Source of the DNA: Elysia marginata
Lineage: Eukaryota; Mollusca; Gastropoda; Plakobranchidae
Reading direction: 5' to 3'
Assembly (NCBI GenBank): GCA_019649035.1
Contig: BMAT01005868.1
Coordinates: 1 to 23,739, forward strand
DNA: 23,739 bases
This document shows, piece after piece, positions 1-9,732 of this stretch. The position numbers were made by a program, and so were the translations under genes. Position 1 is the stretch's first letter. The number at the start of each line of letters is the position of its first letter. The notes below the pieces were generated by a model. It was not told the origin of the DNA, ran no database searches, and worked only from the letters and a program-made list of their open reading frames with translations.

Positions 1-644
1 AAAGGTGAGCTCGGCAATCACAACAGAAGTTTCAGTCTCACTTAGCATGTCGGCTATACAAGTTTAGCAGGAAGTAAGAAGAAACATTCTTTTGACACAT
101 TCTTGAACTTGAAGTTCGTATCTGTGAAGATAAACTTTGTTATCATAACAATGCATGGACTAAATATTTAGGAAAAGCGAACGCAAACGATCGATTTAGT
201 TCACATTCACATTCAGTTTCTCTAATCTGTCTAACTTAAACCTTGGTGCAAGTTTTTTCCAGTCATTTCAACAAATCAACGTCTAGATCTAGAATATCTC
301 AGTAGACGCAGATGGAGTTGGAGAAGGAGGTAGCTTATAAAAGACTTGATTTCATGTTCCACTGTTCTATTCTACAAGGCAACTTTAATGTGTGCAGAGG
401 GTTTGCTCACAAACGAGCCTATTGTTTTACAAAAATTAAATGATAACCCAGTGGTTTTAAACACTTCTGTCCTGAGGAATTTATTTACGATAATCTTTTC
501 TATCGTTTACAGCTGACGCGTTTAAAAACCTGCTTTTCTGACAAGAAGACTGAATATCTGAAAGACCAGATCTGTCGAGAGGAAATTTTTTTTTAAAAAT
601 GCGAATCTTTCCAGTATGCTTCGAATGGACGCGGATACACAAAA
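1..644. other. Gene-free left flank
   Basis: I recognise no coding region here. The window opens with four bases followed by GTGAGC, which fits a splice donor, so an exon may end at the edge; four bases are too few to judge it. A TATAAAAG string at 336-343 could be a core promoter element, but no gene start follows that I can support. Confidence 0.4.
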
Positions 645-1116
645 CTTTCACCTTCAGGTAACTTGAGTAATAGCAAGGTGATGTTGTGTTTAAAAATTAA
701 TACATGTATGTTATAATTCGTTTAATGGTAACTTAAAATTTTCACCTTTAGGTAACTTCAATATTAGCAAGGTAATGTTGTGTTTAAAAATTAATACATG
801 TACGTTATAATTCGTTTAATAGTAACTTAAAACTTTCACCTTCAGGTAACTTGAGTAATAGCAAGGTAATGTTGTGTTTAAAAATTAATACATGTACGTT
901 ATAATTCGTTTAATAGTAACTTAAAATTTTCACCTTTAGGTAACTTCAATATTAGCAAGGTAATGTTGTATTTAAAAATTAATACATGTACGTTATAATT
1001 CGTTTAATAGTAACTTAAAACTTTCACCTAGAGGTAACTTACTTCATTATTAGCAAAGTAATGTTGTATTTAAAAATTAATGCGTCAAAATTTGTTTATT
1101 AGTAGGCCTACTTTTT
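645..1116. repeat. 94-bp tandem array, about five units, alternating subtypes
   Basis: The motif TTCACCT recurs at 647, 741, 835, 929 and 1023, exactly 94 bases apart each time. Each unit runs through GGTAACTT, a TAGCAAGGTAATGTTG-like stretch, ATTAATACATGTACG and TTCGTTTAATAGTAACTT. Units 1 and 3 share ACTTGAGTAATAGC, whereas units 2 and 4 share ACTTCAATATTAGC, so the array behaves as a 188-bp dimer. The fifth unit is diverged and fades out near 1116. Confidence 0.9.
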
Positions 1117-2363
1117 TTTTAGAGCTACCGGTATGCCTTGTTTGATTGATGTCGCAAAGAAATATGAAAAAAAAAATAAGAAAAAATTCCTTAAGCTCTT
1201 TTTTATTTTTAAAATATTCAACCAAGACAAACTTTGTAAAACTTAATCACTTTACCGCTGACTTCAAATGTCAACCTATGTAATATATATGAAATAAATT
1301 TCAGAAGTGGTGCTAAAGCCACCTCGAAATCTATACGAAAAATTGGTAATGCCGTATTATTGTTGTTTTTTTATCTTTGACACTACAGACTATGAATATT
1401 ATTTGGTTTTCATTAATGGAAGTTAGCAAGGTCTCAGCATAGAAAAAGGTTGTGCAAAAATTATGAGGCCAAAAAACAAAGAAAAAAAACCAAAACGATC
1501 GCGTGGCAGTATAGTGGTTAAATTGCCTGAGTGTAAGATGCATTTTGTTGCTCACATTTTTTGAAAGGATACTTCAAATTGTAGATTCATCGAATAAACG
1601 ATGTTATATCGATATTGATTAAGGAATAAAATTGATACATCGAAGTAACACGCACGTAACAAAACAGGTTAAAGCAGTAGGTTAAAACTGATAAAACAAA
1701 ACAATTGTTTCTTATCTCCACAGCAAGACAATGCCAAATCGGGTGTATTGCGTGTGTTGCGAATTGTTTTGAGATTGCATCACCACTTAGGTAGTTCAAA
1801 ACAATCGGGAATGAGCTTAGCGGGAGAACAAGAGTTATCATTCCTGGTTAAAGGGTCGTGTCCAACACAAGACCTAAAAACAGTGCTCTCTTAGCGCTAT
1901 CAACAATAGAATACTTTTTTTTTTTTTACAATTCACGTAAACTTATAATTTAAAGTGTAATTACCTTGATCCATTCCAAGTATAAATTGCGGAGATTTGT
2001 AATGTAATGTTTGCATATTTTGCAAACAGACACTCAATTTATCTAAGCTAGGTTGTCTTTTTCAACTTTATACATGCGGCAATCTGCGGCTTCTCTTCTT
2101 TATCTTTGTTATTTTTTTTAAATATTTATTTGTATTGTACATAAAAAAATATAAATTGACATTATCATAAAATAAAATAGAACACGACACCTCTTGTTTA
2201 CAACCATAGACTGTTAGACAGGTCTTTCCGACTTTACAGACACTTTCATGGTAAATATAACACAATGAATAAAATTAATGTCTTTAATGGATAAGTAAAA
2301 AAATCGCTAGATACGCATTGGATAACGTTGGAAAAAAATCCATTTCGCTAGAACAGTGAAACA
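1117..2363. other. Gene-free AT-rich stretch
   Basis: Poly-T and poly-A runs (for example near 1121, 1169 and 1918) dominate. Open frames here are short and low in complexity, and none resembles a family I know. No RNA gene or clear regulatory site was seen. Confidence 0.5.
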
Positions 2364-2741
2364 GCGAGACACTCGTGCTGATATAAAATTCCAAGCCTTC
2401 ATGTCATCTTAATGTTATGACGGTGATCTTATACAAGCGAGACACGCGTTGTAATATTTTATTTTATTTCATGTCATCTCAATGCTATATTGGTCTTCCA
2501 CATGCGAGACACTCGTTGTGATATTTTATTTTATTTCAAACCTTCCTGTCATCTCAATGCTGTGTCGGTCTTCCACAAGCGAGACACTCGTTCTGATATT
2601 TTTTTAAATTTTATTTTAAACCTTCATAATTATCATCTCAATGCTGTGTCGGTCTTCCACAAGCGAGACACTCGTTCTGATATTTTTTTTATTTTATTTC
2701 AAACCTTCCTGTCATCTCAATGCTGTGTCGGTCTTCCACAG
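2364..2741. repeat. 67-84-bp minisatellite ending at the GT31 exon
   Basis: Five units start with GCGAGACAC at 2364, 2437, 2504, 2579 and 2663. Each continues through a T-rich stretch (GATATTTT), a variable TTCA segment, CATCTCAATGCT and GGTCTTCCACA. Unit lengths are about 73, 67, 75, 84 and 79 bases, so the frame is not kept across units and the array is not coding. The last three units are the most alike. The final unit ends in CCACAG at 2736-2741 instead of CCACAAG, directly before the glycosyltransferase exon. Confidence 0.88.
2740..2741 (+). other. Candidate 3' splice acceptor of the GT31 exon
   Basis: TCGGTCTTCCACAG, followed by G-CGA-TGC, makes a good acceptor. Splicing here would remove the repeat-derived residues 1-33 and leave the Arg-rich anchor at the N-terminus. 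The exon would start in phase 2. No upstream exon could be identified in the window. Confidence 0.5.
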
Positions 2742-3768
2742 GCGATGCCTGGTGTTCGCTACAGCAGCCTTGGTTATCTCAGCGCCGTGGCTGTTGAAGA
2801 TGGAACCTCGAACAAACACCCGTTTCCCTCGCAATGGAACAACCATCGGTGACCAGGAGCTTCTGGGCAGGGTCAACAAACACGCGCACCATGTTCTCCG
2901 TACACCAAAACATATTCTGGAGCATGAGTTCTTCTCGCCCAATCCTTTTCCTCTGGAGACCTATAACAATTCAGTGTTGCGAGAACCTAGCTTTGTGAAT
3001 AAGGAGTCCTGTGGTTCTGTGCACGTCATCATACCGTCCACCCCCGACGACGTGAAAACGCGTGACGTGATAAGAGAGACGTGGGGTAGCGTTGCCCTAG
3101 GGCTAAGGTGGCCTGGTAAGCCGCTAAGTTTGACCGTGAGGATCACGTTCGTCCTGGGAGTGACGGACAAAAACAACAGGAACGTCGAGGACGTCCTACA
3201 TGATGATATTTTGCAGTTTGATGTGGCCGAAACGTACAGAAATCTCACCAGAAAAATCCTGCTCTCCCTGCAGTGGGTGTTGTCTTCGTGCAAAGATGTC
3301 CAGTACGTTGTCAAAGTCGATCAAGACACGTTTGCGAACCTACCCCTTCTCCTTTCCTTTCTGAAACACCACGGAGAGGGGAATTCCATCTATGGCTACA
3401 TCTACCCCGGGGGGTCTGTCAACAGAGGGACCACCGGTTGGGGGGTTTCTAAGGAGCTCTACCCGCTAGACCAGTTTCCTGTTTACGCTTCCGGGACAGC
3501 TTATGTCATGTCCAAATCTGCCGTTGAAACGTTGATAGAGATGAGCCCTCATTTTCTCTCTATACCCATAGAAGATGCTTTCATTACTGGCGTGCTAGCA
3601 ACTGCCGGGTCTGTAGACCGCGTCCATGTTGATGGATTCACCCATTGGTCGGATTCTAAAATTAGACCCTGTGCTTTCATCAACGACGACCAGTTCTTCG
3701 GCAGCAATATGGCACAATCTGACCTCATTACCACCTGGCAAAATATTTCCACGGGGGTTAAGTGTTAA
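2742..3768 (+). CDS. Beta-1,3-galactosyltransferase-like protein (GT31), main coding exon
   Basis: The product is predicted to transfer galactose (or GlcNAc) in beta-1,3 linkage from a UDP-sugar onto Golgi glycans. The frame is open from an ATG at 2641, and residue numbers below count from it. RR (34-35) followed by a hydrophobic stretch at 36-52 fits a type II signal anchor. The GT31 catalytic domain follows: RDVIRETWG (141-149), FVLG (170-173), a DDILQFD...NLTRK block (188-205), the DxD metal site as VDQDTF (D227, D229), WGVSKELYPL (267-276), GTAYVMS (285-291) and EDAFITG (311-317). NxS/T sites lie at 65, 109 and 201. The length suits the family. The 2641 ATG lies inside the minisatellite, so I favour an acceptor at 2740-2741 joining an unseen upstream exon that supplies the start and the first two bases of the split Arg codon. 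The stop is TAA at 3766-3768. The catalytic fold is firm. The exact acceptor sugar, the subfamily and the N-terminus are not. Confidence 0.88.
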
Positions 3769-4399
3769 ACAGTGAGACGGGCGGGTTACTTATTTTGTCT
3801 AGTTTTCTTGGTTATGATTTAAAAAAAAGCCAAACTTGGATAGAGCACTTCATTCAGTTCGACCCAAAAGAGGTGTTTGAAACACGAGTATGTTCCAATC
3901 GACCTGTTCTTTGGTCAAGCAAAGAACAGCAATGAAGAACATATTGAAGGAGAAAACATTGCCTCCCCAATCCTCATATCATTCATTTTAAGACAACTGA
4001 TAAGTTTGTATGCTGCGGTGAGAGTTTGGGTACAGGCAGTTCCGCTGTAATGAAATACAAATCTACTTATATTGATCTGGTTTTCAAATTTCCTGTCTTT
4101 GACTTTTGTGCAACTTGAATATTTTAACCTCAATTATGCTCAATGTTATGGTTTTTTTTTAAGAAAAAGAGCTTTCTATGGCACCTAATCCACTTAAGGC
4201 TCTAAGCCCTATGCATGGGTTGCCCCACAGGCCATTACCAATCAAATAACCTTCTGAACTGACAGAGCAGCAGTTACCAAAGCGGATCACTCTAGCACAC
4301 TGACAAAATAATTATTTCAATGCCCATAGTATTAATTTGAGGCCTAGGTTTGTGCCACTTCATAGCCTTTCTAGAGGACTAAACGTCGACTCGAACACA
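3769..4399. other. 3' flank of the GT31 gene
   Basis: This should hold the 3' UTR. I saw no AATAAA in the first 600 bases after the stop, so the polyadenylation site is not located. No other gene or repeat was recognised. Confidence 0.4.
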
Positions 4400-4704
4400 T
4401 GTTGGTTGGTTGTTTGAATTTTAACGTCTGTTTTCAACTACAAGGTTATATCAGAGACGGCGCTTGGGACAATGGAAAGCGTGCTGCCACACTGGGATGT
4501 AAGAAGCGCTTGCATACACCACATCCAGTCACATTATCCTTACACCGGGCCGACCAGACTTGGCACTAAATCCATAATGCCAGACGCTAGACGAATCAGC
4601 TGCTAAAACCAATTTTAAAGTCTTCGGTTTGACTCGGCCGGGAATCAAGCCACGCACCTCCCGATCTCTGAGCGAGTGTCTTACCGCTAGGCCACAGAGC
4701 TGGT
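4400..4704 (-). mobile_element. tRNA-derived SINE, family 1, reverse copy
   Basis: Read on the minus strand, the copy starts at about 4704 with a tRNA-like head (CTCTGTGGCCTAGCGGTAAG, resembling an A box). It continues through a degenerate B box (GGCTTGATTCC), a unique body (TTTAGTGCCAAGTCTGGTCG, then GTATGCAAGCGC), and ends near ATTCAAACAACC. It matches the + strand copy at 15114-15410 along nearly the whole length with scattered substitutions. The decayed B box suggests a dead, older copy. Confidence 0.85.
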
Positions 4705-6117
4705 TCGAACACAGGACCTCGCGATTCAAAAGCTGTGTGACAACCACCAGATCAGCAAAATTATTCTGCCGGGACAGGTCACGTGTCGTTTCGCTCTAGG
4801 GCAATATTTCGCGGCACGGTGAAACCTTAGCTTATTTTCTGCAAGCCAGTAAGAAAATGAACCTGTTTAAAATTGTTGTTGCATACGAAGACTTCCTAAA
4901 CAATGTCTCCAATCTCTACTTGTTCTTCACGTCAGCTGATTTGATTTTGATAACAAGTAACTTCTCAGGCGAATATTGTTTCTCTAGTGAGCACTTATTT
5001 AAAGTCTCAAAAGCTTTGGGTTTTTTCCTTAAGCGGGTCCAAAAACGTTGATCTTCACATATAATAGCGATCTGTATATTTTAACTTTTTCTACAACTTA
5101 AATATGTTTGTTCAAGATACTTGAAGTCGTTTAGGGCAAATCTGAAGTATATTTAGCCCAAAGTTCACTTTTATGCATGATAAATTTCTCTTTTTATGCT
5201 AATGTTTTTTTTTTCCTTTTGTAATTTTTTCCCTAAACTGTGTTTCCATGTTTATTTTCTCAACCATTTCATAAATGTTCAGCCTAGAGTCTTGAAATTG
5301 GTACATATATATAGCTATCTAGTTTTTACGAATAGCTGGTTATTTTTTTTCTAGTCTATAGAAATTTTTCTTACAATTTTTTTTTCTCTGGAGTTTTGCA
5401 CACAAACCAAAACAGAAAAGTTTCGTACCAAATTAAAATAACTCCAATGCCTCTAATATAGCCAGCTGTTTGTAAAAAAAACAAAACATGTTTTTGAACT
5501 TTTACAAGTGAAAGATTCGAAAAAAAAATTAGATAGCTTTTAACCTTACCACCAGCAAGTTTTTTTTTATTTCATTGTCATCAAAGTTTCAAAGACAGTG
5601 TTTTTCTAGCTTTGCTTCTGTTAACTATTTTACAAACAATCTTAGAATATCAAATGTGTCAGGCCATAAGAAGCTGAAAAAGTATCACTTGTAAGGAGGT
5701 CACTATGTCTGTACAAGGTCAAGGTCAGCTCATTCTGACCCAACTACACAATAAAGAAGCAAAGCACAGCAGATAAACTCATCTCATTTAAGTGTCTGTT
5801 ACTGGTGGCATACCAAAGTGAACTGGTCACATTAATCCAGAGCTATTTGTCTTGATATTCAACATCCGCCACTATTCTAAGATTACATAGCTATAGGATG
5901 GCGCAAACTGTTCCAAGGTTCCCTCTACCCGAAGTGTTTTCAACTTCAAGCCCCCCAAAGACTCTCTTTCGATACTGCGATACTGCGATAACGCCATACT
6001 TGCGGTTCAGATTATTTTTATAACTGACTCAGACGGTGGTAGCAGACATCATCAAGTACACAAGCACTTAGAAGGAGCCAGAGCTGAGAAAGATAAACAA
6101 CAGTTGTGAAACTGATT
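4705..6117. other. Intergenic, no gene recognised
   Basis: This is AT-rich sequence with many T runs. A direct repeat of the nuclear-receptor half-site AGGTCA with no spacer lies at 5716-5727, its significance unknown. A tandem GATACTGC pair lies near 5970. The short open frames have no recognisable domain. Confidence 0.4.
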
Positions 6118-6540
6118 CAGCTTTGAGTGGATGTCTTATTCATCACCTAGGTGCAAAGAACATGAATAGGTTTCCCTTAAAACTTTTTTTAAATTTGAAA
6201 CCAGGTGAAACCAATGTGAGGTGTGCATTTACCAGCAATCGCTTCTTAAAATTACGTAATCTTCTTCGCTTTGGTGACAAATCATCCAAAAAATCAAAGA
6301 AAAGAACGAGATCTTTTCGCCCCATTTCGGAAACTGCGGGATAAATTTCTTTCAACCCTCAAGAGGCATTACATTCTAGGCCTTTCTGTGACACATGATG
6401 AACAAACCGTTCCATGGAGAGGCAGATAGAGCTTTCTGCTGTTTCTTCCTGCTAAACCTGACATATGTTATTATTGTGGAATTATAAATCTCCTTTTAAA
6501 AGTATACGGGTTAGAAAGAACCAACCTTGTACTCGATTAA
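6118..6540 (+). pseudogene. piggyBac-like transposase remnant, frameshifted
   Basis: A frame from 6123 reads RCAFTSNRFLKLRNLLRF and then a basic stretch ending FRPISE, which resembles the region before the catalytic core of piggyBac transposases. Near 6328 the similarity moves by one frame and continues with RKLRDKFLS, HDEQTVPWRGR (the family has a DEQxVPFRGR-like motif) and LPAKPDICYYCGI (family: P-K-P-K-GIK). A TAG at 6427-6429 interrupts the second frame, which ends near 6540. It therefore carries at least one frameshift and one nonsense change, is short of full length, and cannot encode an active enzyme. Terminal repeats were not found. The assignment rests on motif memory. Confidence 0.7.
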
Positions 6541-6788
6541 AGTCAAATGACCTCAGATTAGCACCTTGTCCATGTTTGCATAGCTTAATTTAGGCTACAA
6601 GGTCAATATTCAAAAAGACAGTGACAGCCATCGATGTTGTCTGTGATCTCAAACGCCAAGGCCGCACTCTGCACGGAATCAGAGCTTAGATTTGACTTCA
6701 AGACTTTCACAGTTCGCATTGAAACCAGCCACCAGGCTCCTCCTAGGACCACCATTTTTTTTTGATTTAGCAATTTTCCTCACCCATT

Positions 6789-6791
<3 letters not shown>
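6541..6791. other. Intergenic, nothing recognised
   Basis: This is sequence between the transposase remnant and the microsatellite. Part may belong to the same decayed transposon, but I see no motif to support that. Confidence 0.3.

Positions 6792-6850
<59 letters not shown>
6792..6850. repeat. (TC)n microsatellite
   Basis: About 59 bases of uninterrupted CT/TC dinucleotide lie between ATTTCA and TTTGTGTTGC. It is probably length-polymorphic. Confidence 0.97.
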
Positions 6851-6853
<3 letters not shown>

Positions 6854-8193
6854 GTGTTGCTGTCAATCTAGATGACACCAATGTTATTGTTATCTTAATA
6901 AAGAAAACAATTATGCATCACAAATCTAGTCCCGCCTTTTTTCTTTTTATTTGTTTTCCCCTCACACCTACCCACAGCAGCTTGTGCATCATTTTTTGCC
7001 TGTTTCTTGATCTTCTCTTGTATTGTTGCGTGACATCCAGTTCTACTAGCATGCAAGTTTGCTTTGCTGCTGCTACGGGTTTGGGTTTACGTGTACATCA
7101 GGAGCGCTTCAAACCATCGCGAGGTTTTTAATTCTATAAGCTAATTATGGTTATCGGACAAGGACAGCAAGTGCTCCAGAGCTAGTTTTCATGTTCTGTT
7201 TTTGTAAGTGGGCCATTTCCGGAAGGACTGCAACACTGGGCCAACCCGCGGTGAGAGCAAAGCAAGCCTTGTACATCTCATCGGAGTTTAAAAATCAGTT
7301 TAATATTGTAGCGTTTCGGTAAAACGCGTATCAGATATAAAGCTGACAAGAACAGATTTTCAGTTTTGCAAAGAGTTTATTTGTAAGAATGAAACATTTA
7401 TAATTTAAGAGACATTCAAGTATATGATACAAGGTTCTCGAATTTTCATTTTACATAATTGTCTGTCACAATTCTTTCACTCTTTGTTAGTGTAGAAATA
7501 AATATATATTTCTACAGGTGTCTTGTTTAATCGTCGAGCTCCCGTAGAGGCTGTTCTCCGCTGCTTTGATGTAGAAGAGATTTTGATGTAGATGTAGACC
7601 CTAATCAATAAAACGGTATTCTCAAAACTCGTTCTTTTTATTTTCTCTTTCATTTTGTTGTATGGGGTTATTTGTTCTGTTTCAAAATCTGTTCATCTAC
7701 AACTGAAATTCCTTTGTTACATTTGCTTTTGGATTTCGTCGTATTTGCATTTCGTAAATTTACATTTGTATTTTTATATGACGTCAAAACGCATTTGCAT
7801 TTTCTTTGCTCCTTTTCAAATCCCTTCGTCATTTTTTAATTTTCTCAGTTCACATTTGAGATGTAAAAACTATAGATCTATGAAATGTATGTTCAGCTAA
7901 TGCTGCACCCCTGTGTGGAAATCTTTCCACATAATTATAATAATATACCCTAAGGCCTTCACATCATTGGAAAAATATACTTTTACAAACATGACTTAAT
8001 CAGTACATTTAGAAGTTATTCGTCAAAATCGTTTTCCTAAACTTTACATTAGTGATAAAAATAGAACAATTTTGCGGACGTCCGAGAGAACCATGCCTCA
8101 AAAGAACTTTTCTATCTTGTCATCTAAATCAGTAAATGCAGCCCTTTTTAAAAGCTCCCGGTTACTTCTTGCAAAGTGCGTCAGTGCAAAATG
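6851..8193. other. Intergenic with a hairpin and a CRE/octamer cluster
   Basis: No gene was recognised. An inverted repeat at 7491-7516 has perfect 10-base arms (TGTAGAAATA / TATTTCTACA) around a 6-base loop. At 7743-7800 two ATTTGCAT octamers flank a full CRE palindrome TGACGTCA (7779-7786). A T-rich open frame at 7655-7900 has no recognisable domain and reads as chance. Confidence 0.4.
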
Positions 8194-8219
8194 TTTTTTT
8201 TTTTTTTTTTTTTTTTTTN
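8194..8219. repeat. Poly-T run ending in an ambiguous base
   Basis: Twenty-five T residues are followed by an N at 8219. The true length is uncertain and the N marks a low-confidence assembly position. Confidence 0.95.
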
Positions 8220-9459
8220 AAAAGCTCTATATGCCTAGGCCCTACAATGTCCACAAGAGATGGCAGTAGGAAGCCTAAATTCGTTCACAGCCACACCTAG
8301 CGAAGCCCGTTTGAAAAGCTGCGAGTAGAGCTCTGGCCCGAAATCCTCTTCAGGCCTAGATCTAGATCTGCTTGTCAGGATACAGAGCACAATTTCAACA
8401 AATTTCTTGCAAATGAAAAAATCAAAATCAAGATCAAGAATCAAGAGTACAACCTGGATCTATGTCCGACAGTTTTAACGCGATAGAACCAGACTCAGCT
8501 GTTCTAGATCTAGATGCTAATCCTGCCATAGGTCCAGAATCAGCTGTACTACAATTCTCAAACAGAGGAAAAAGTAATCAAGAAAAAAACATAAAATATT
8601 GAGTAGAAAATAAAGATGAGAGAAGAAATAAGAAGGCGATGGGAGTAAACTCAATGACAATCTCGTAAGATGAGAAGAGGATGTGAAATTCCAGCCAAAT
8701 GTTCCCAGTGGCAGGAGACCCGAGCTACTCATCTACTTCGAAGCCCTCGACGTAAGTTCGAGACCAAATTAAGTAATCAAACGCCGATTTTTTGGGGGAA
8801 GGGGTGGTTCTGCTCTACATTTAACGAGAACATGAGAGCACATAAAGCATTCCCCTTTTTTTAAATGCTACTTCGATTGAACTGCGAACACTTCCGCAAC
8901 ACTGATCAAAATGGCCTCCATGTAAACAATTCAATTTCAATTAAGTTTGTAAACAAAAAGAGCCATTGCAGTATGAGTTTCCAAAATTGAGTAAGCTTAT
9001 AATCTAGATCTATGGCAGGAATTTCAACTGTAAGGTTTACTAGGCTAGCATATCTAGGGATCTGGCACTGCTCAACTTCGTGGTCCCGTCCAGTTAGTCT
9101 GGACGAAATGAGCAGAATCGGGACAGTTTCTTTTAAAAGCAGACTTACTCAGTCTCAGACTTATTAGATTCTAGCCTTATGAGTACTGTAGTGCTGCTTA
9201 ATAATACTGTCCTACCCATCATGTTATTTTGACTTCTAGATCTAGTCTGAGAAAATAGATCTAGATTTTAGATAATCTAGATCTATCATTCTATGTCCAC
9301 TTATAAACTAAATCTTGATCTAGAATCTAGGTCTAATGTTAGGTTAGATTTTTTTACTCTATAACAATGGCCAGCGCACCATTTTATATAGATCTATGGT
9401 TGGACGATGCCAGCGTCTGATGTATAGTTATAACTAAAAAGGGGAGAAAGACAATGTAC
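8220..9459. other. Intergenic, rich in AGATCT palindromes
   Basis: No gene was recognised. AGATCT occurs at 8358, 8364, 8506, 9006, 9238, 9257, 9279 and 9390, often inside TCTAGATCTA, with a further copy at 9857. Two forkhead-type TGTAAACA sites lie at 8921-8928 and 8948-8955, the first just after AAAATGGCC. This stretch may include distal promoter sequence of NPHP3. Confidence 0.5.
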
Positions 9460-9467
9460 AATTAAAA

Positions 9468-9724
9468 GGAAAGACTTCCATTCCGACGCGCCAGTAAAAG
9501 TAACGAAATGAAGGAAGTCTGTTTACAAAATGGCGTCACATATACACTTGCGTTGTCCCGAGTGGTGAAAGAAAATTTCATTTATATAAAAATACAACGC
9601 ACTAGACCAATGTCCAGTGAATATTCATCCATTAACATTGGATTAGTCATATTGTAGCAGGTAACAAGTTTATCTAGTGCTTTAAATTAATTTCAAAGTG
9701 GCGCGTCGGTATGGAAGTGATTCC
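9468..9724. mobile_element. 257-bp inverted-repeat element (MITE-like) with 8-bp TSDs
   Basis: The 26-base left end (9468-9493) and the reverse complement of the right end (9699-9724) match at 23 of 26 positions by eye; the shared core is CCGACGCGCCA. Both sides are flanked by the 8-base direct repeat AATTAAAA (9460-9467 and 9725-9732), as expected of a target-site duplication. There is no coding capacity. Eight-base duplications occur with hAT-like and Merlin-like transposases; the ends starting GG do not let me choose. It contains a TGTTTACA forkhead-type site (9520-9527) next to AAAATGGCG. Confidence 0.8.
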
Positions 9725-9732
9725 AATTAAAA

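Noticed and set aside
1587..1841. Minus-strand coding region
   Set aside because: No recognisable domain and no splice or homology support; composition matches the surrounding non-coding DNA.
2641..2741. Residues 1-33 of the long open frame as the true N-terminus of the glycosyltransferase
   Set aside because: They come entirely from the tandem repeat. A good acceptor at 2740-2741 directly precedes the Arg-rich membrane anchor. Kept only as an alternative start.
2490..2852. Open frame through the minisatellite into the glycosyltransferase exon
   Set aside because: It is the wrong frame relative to the GT31 domain and made mostly of repeat sequence.
7655..7900. Coding region
   Set aside because: The frame is T-rich, low in complexity and Phe/Ser/Cys-heavy with no domain, as expected of chance frames here.
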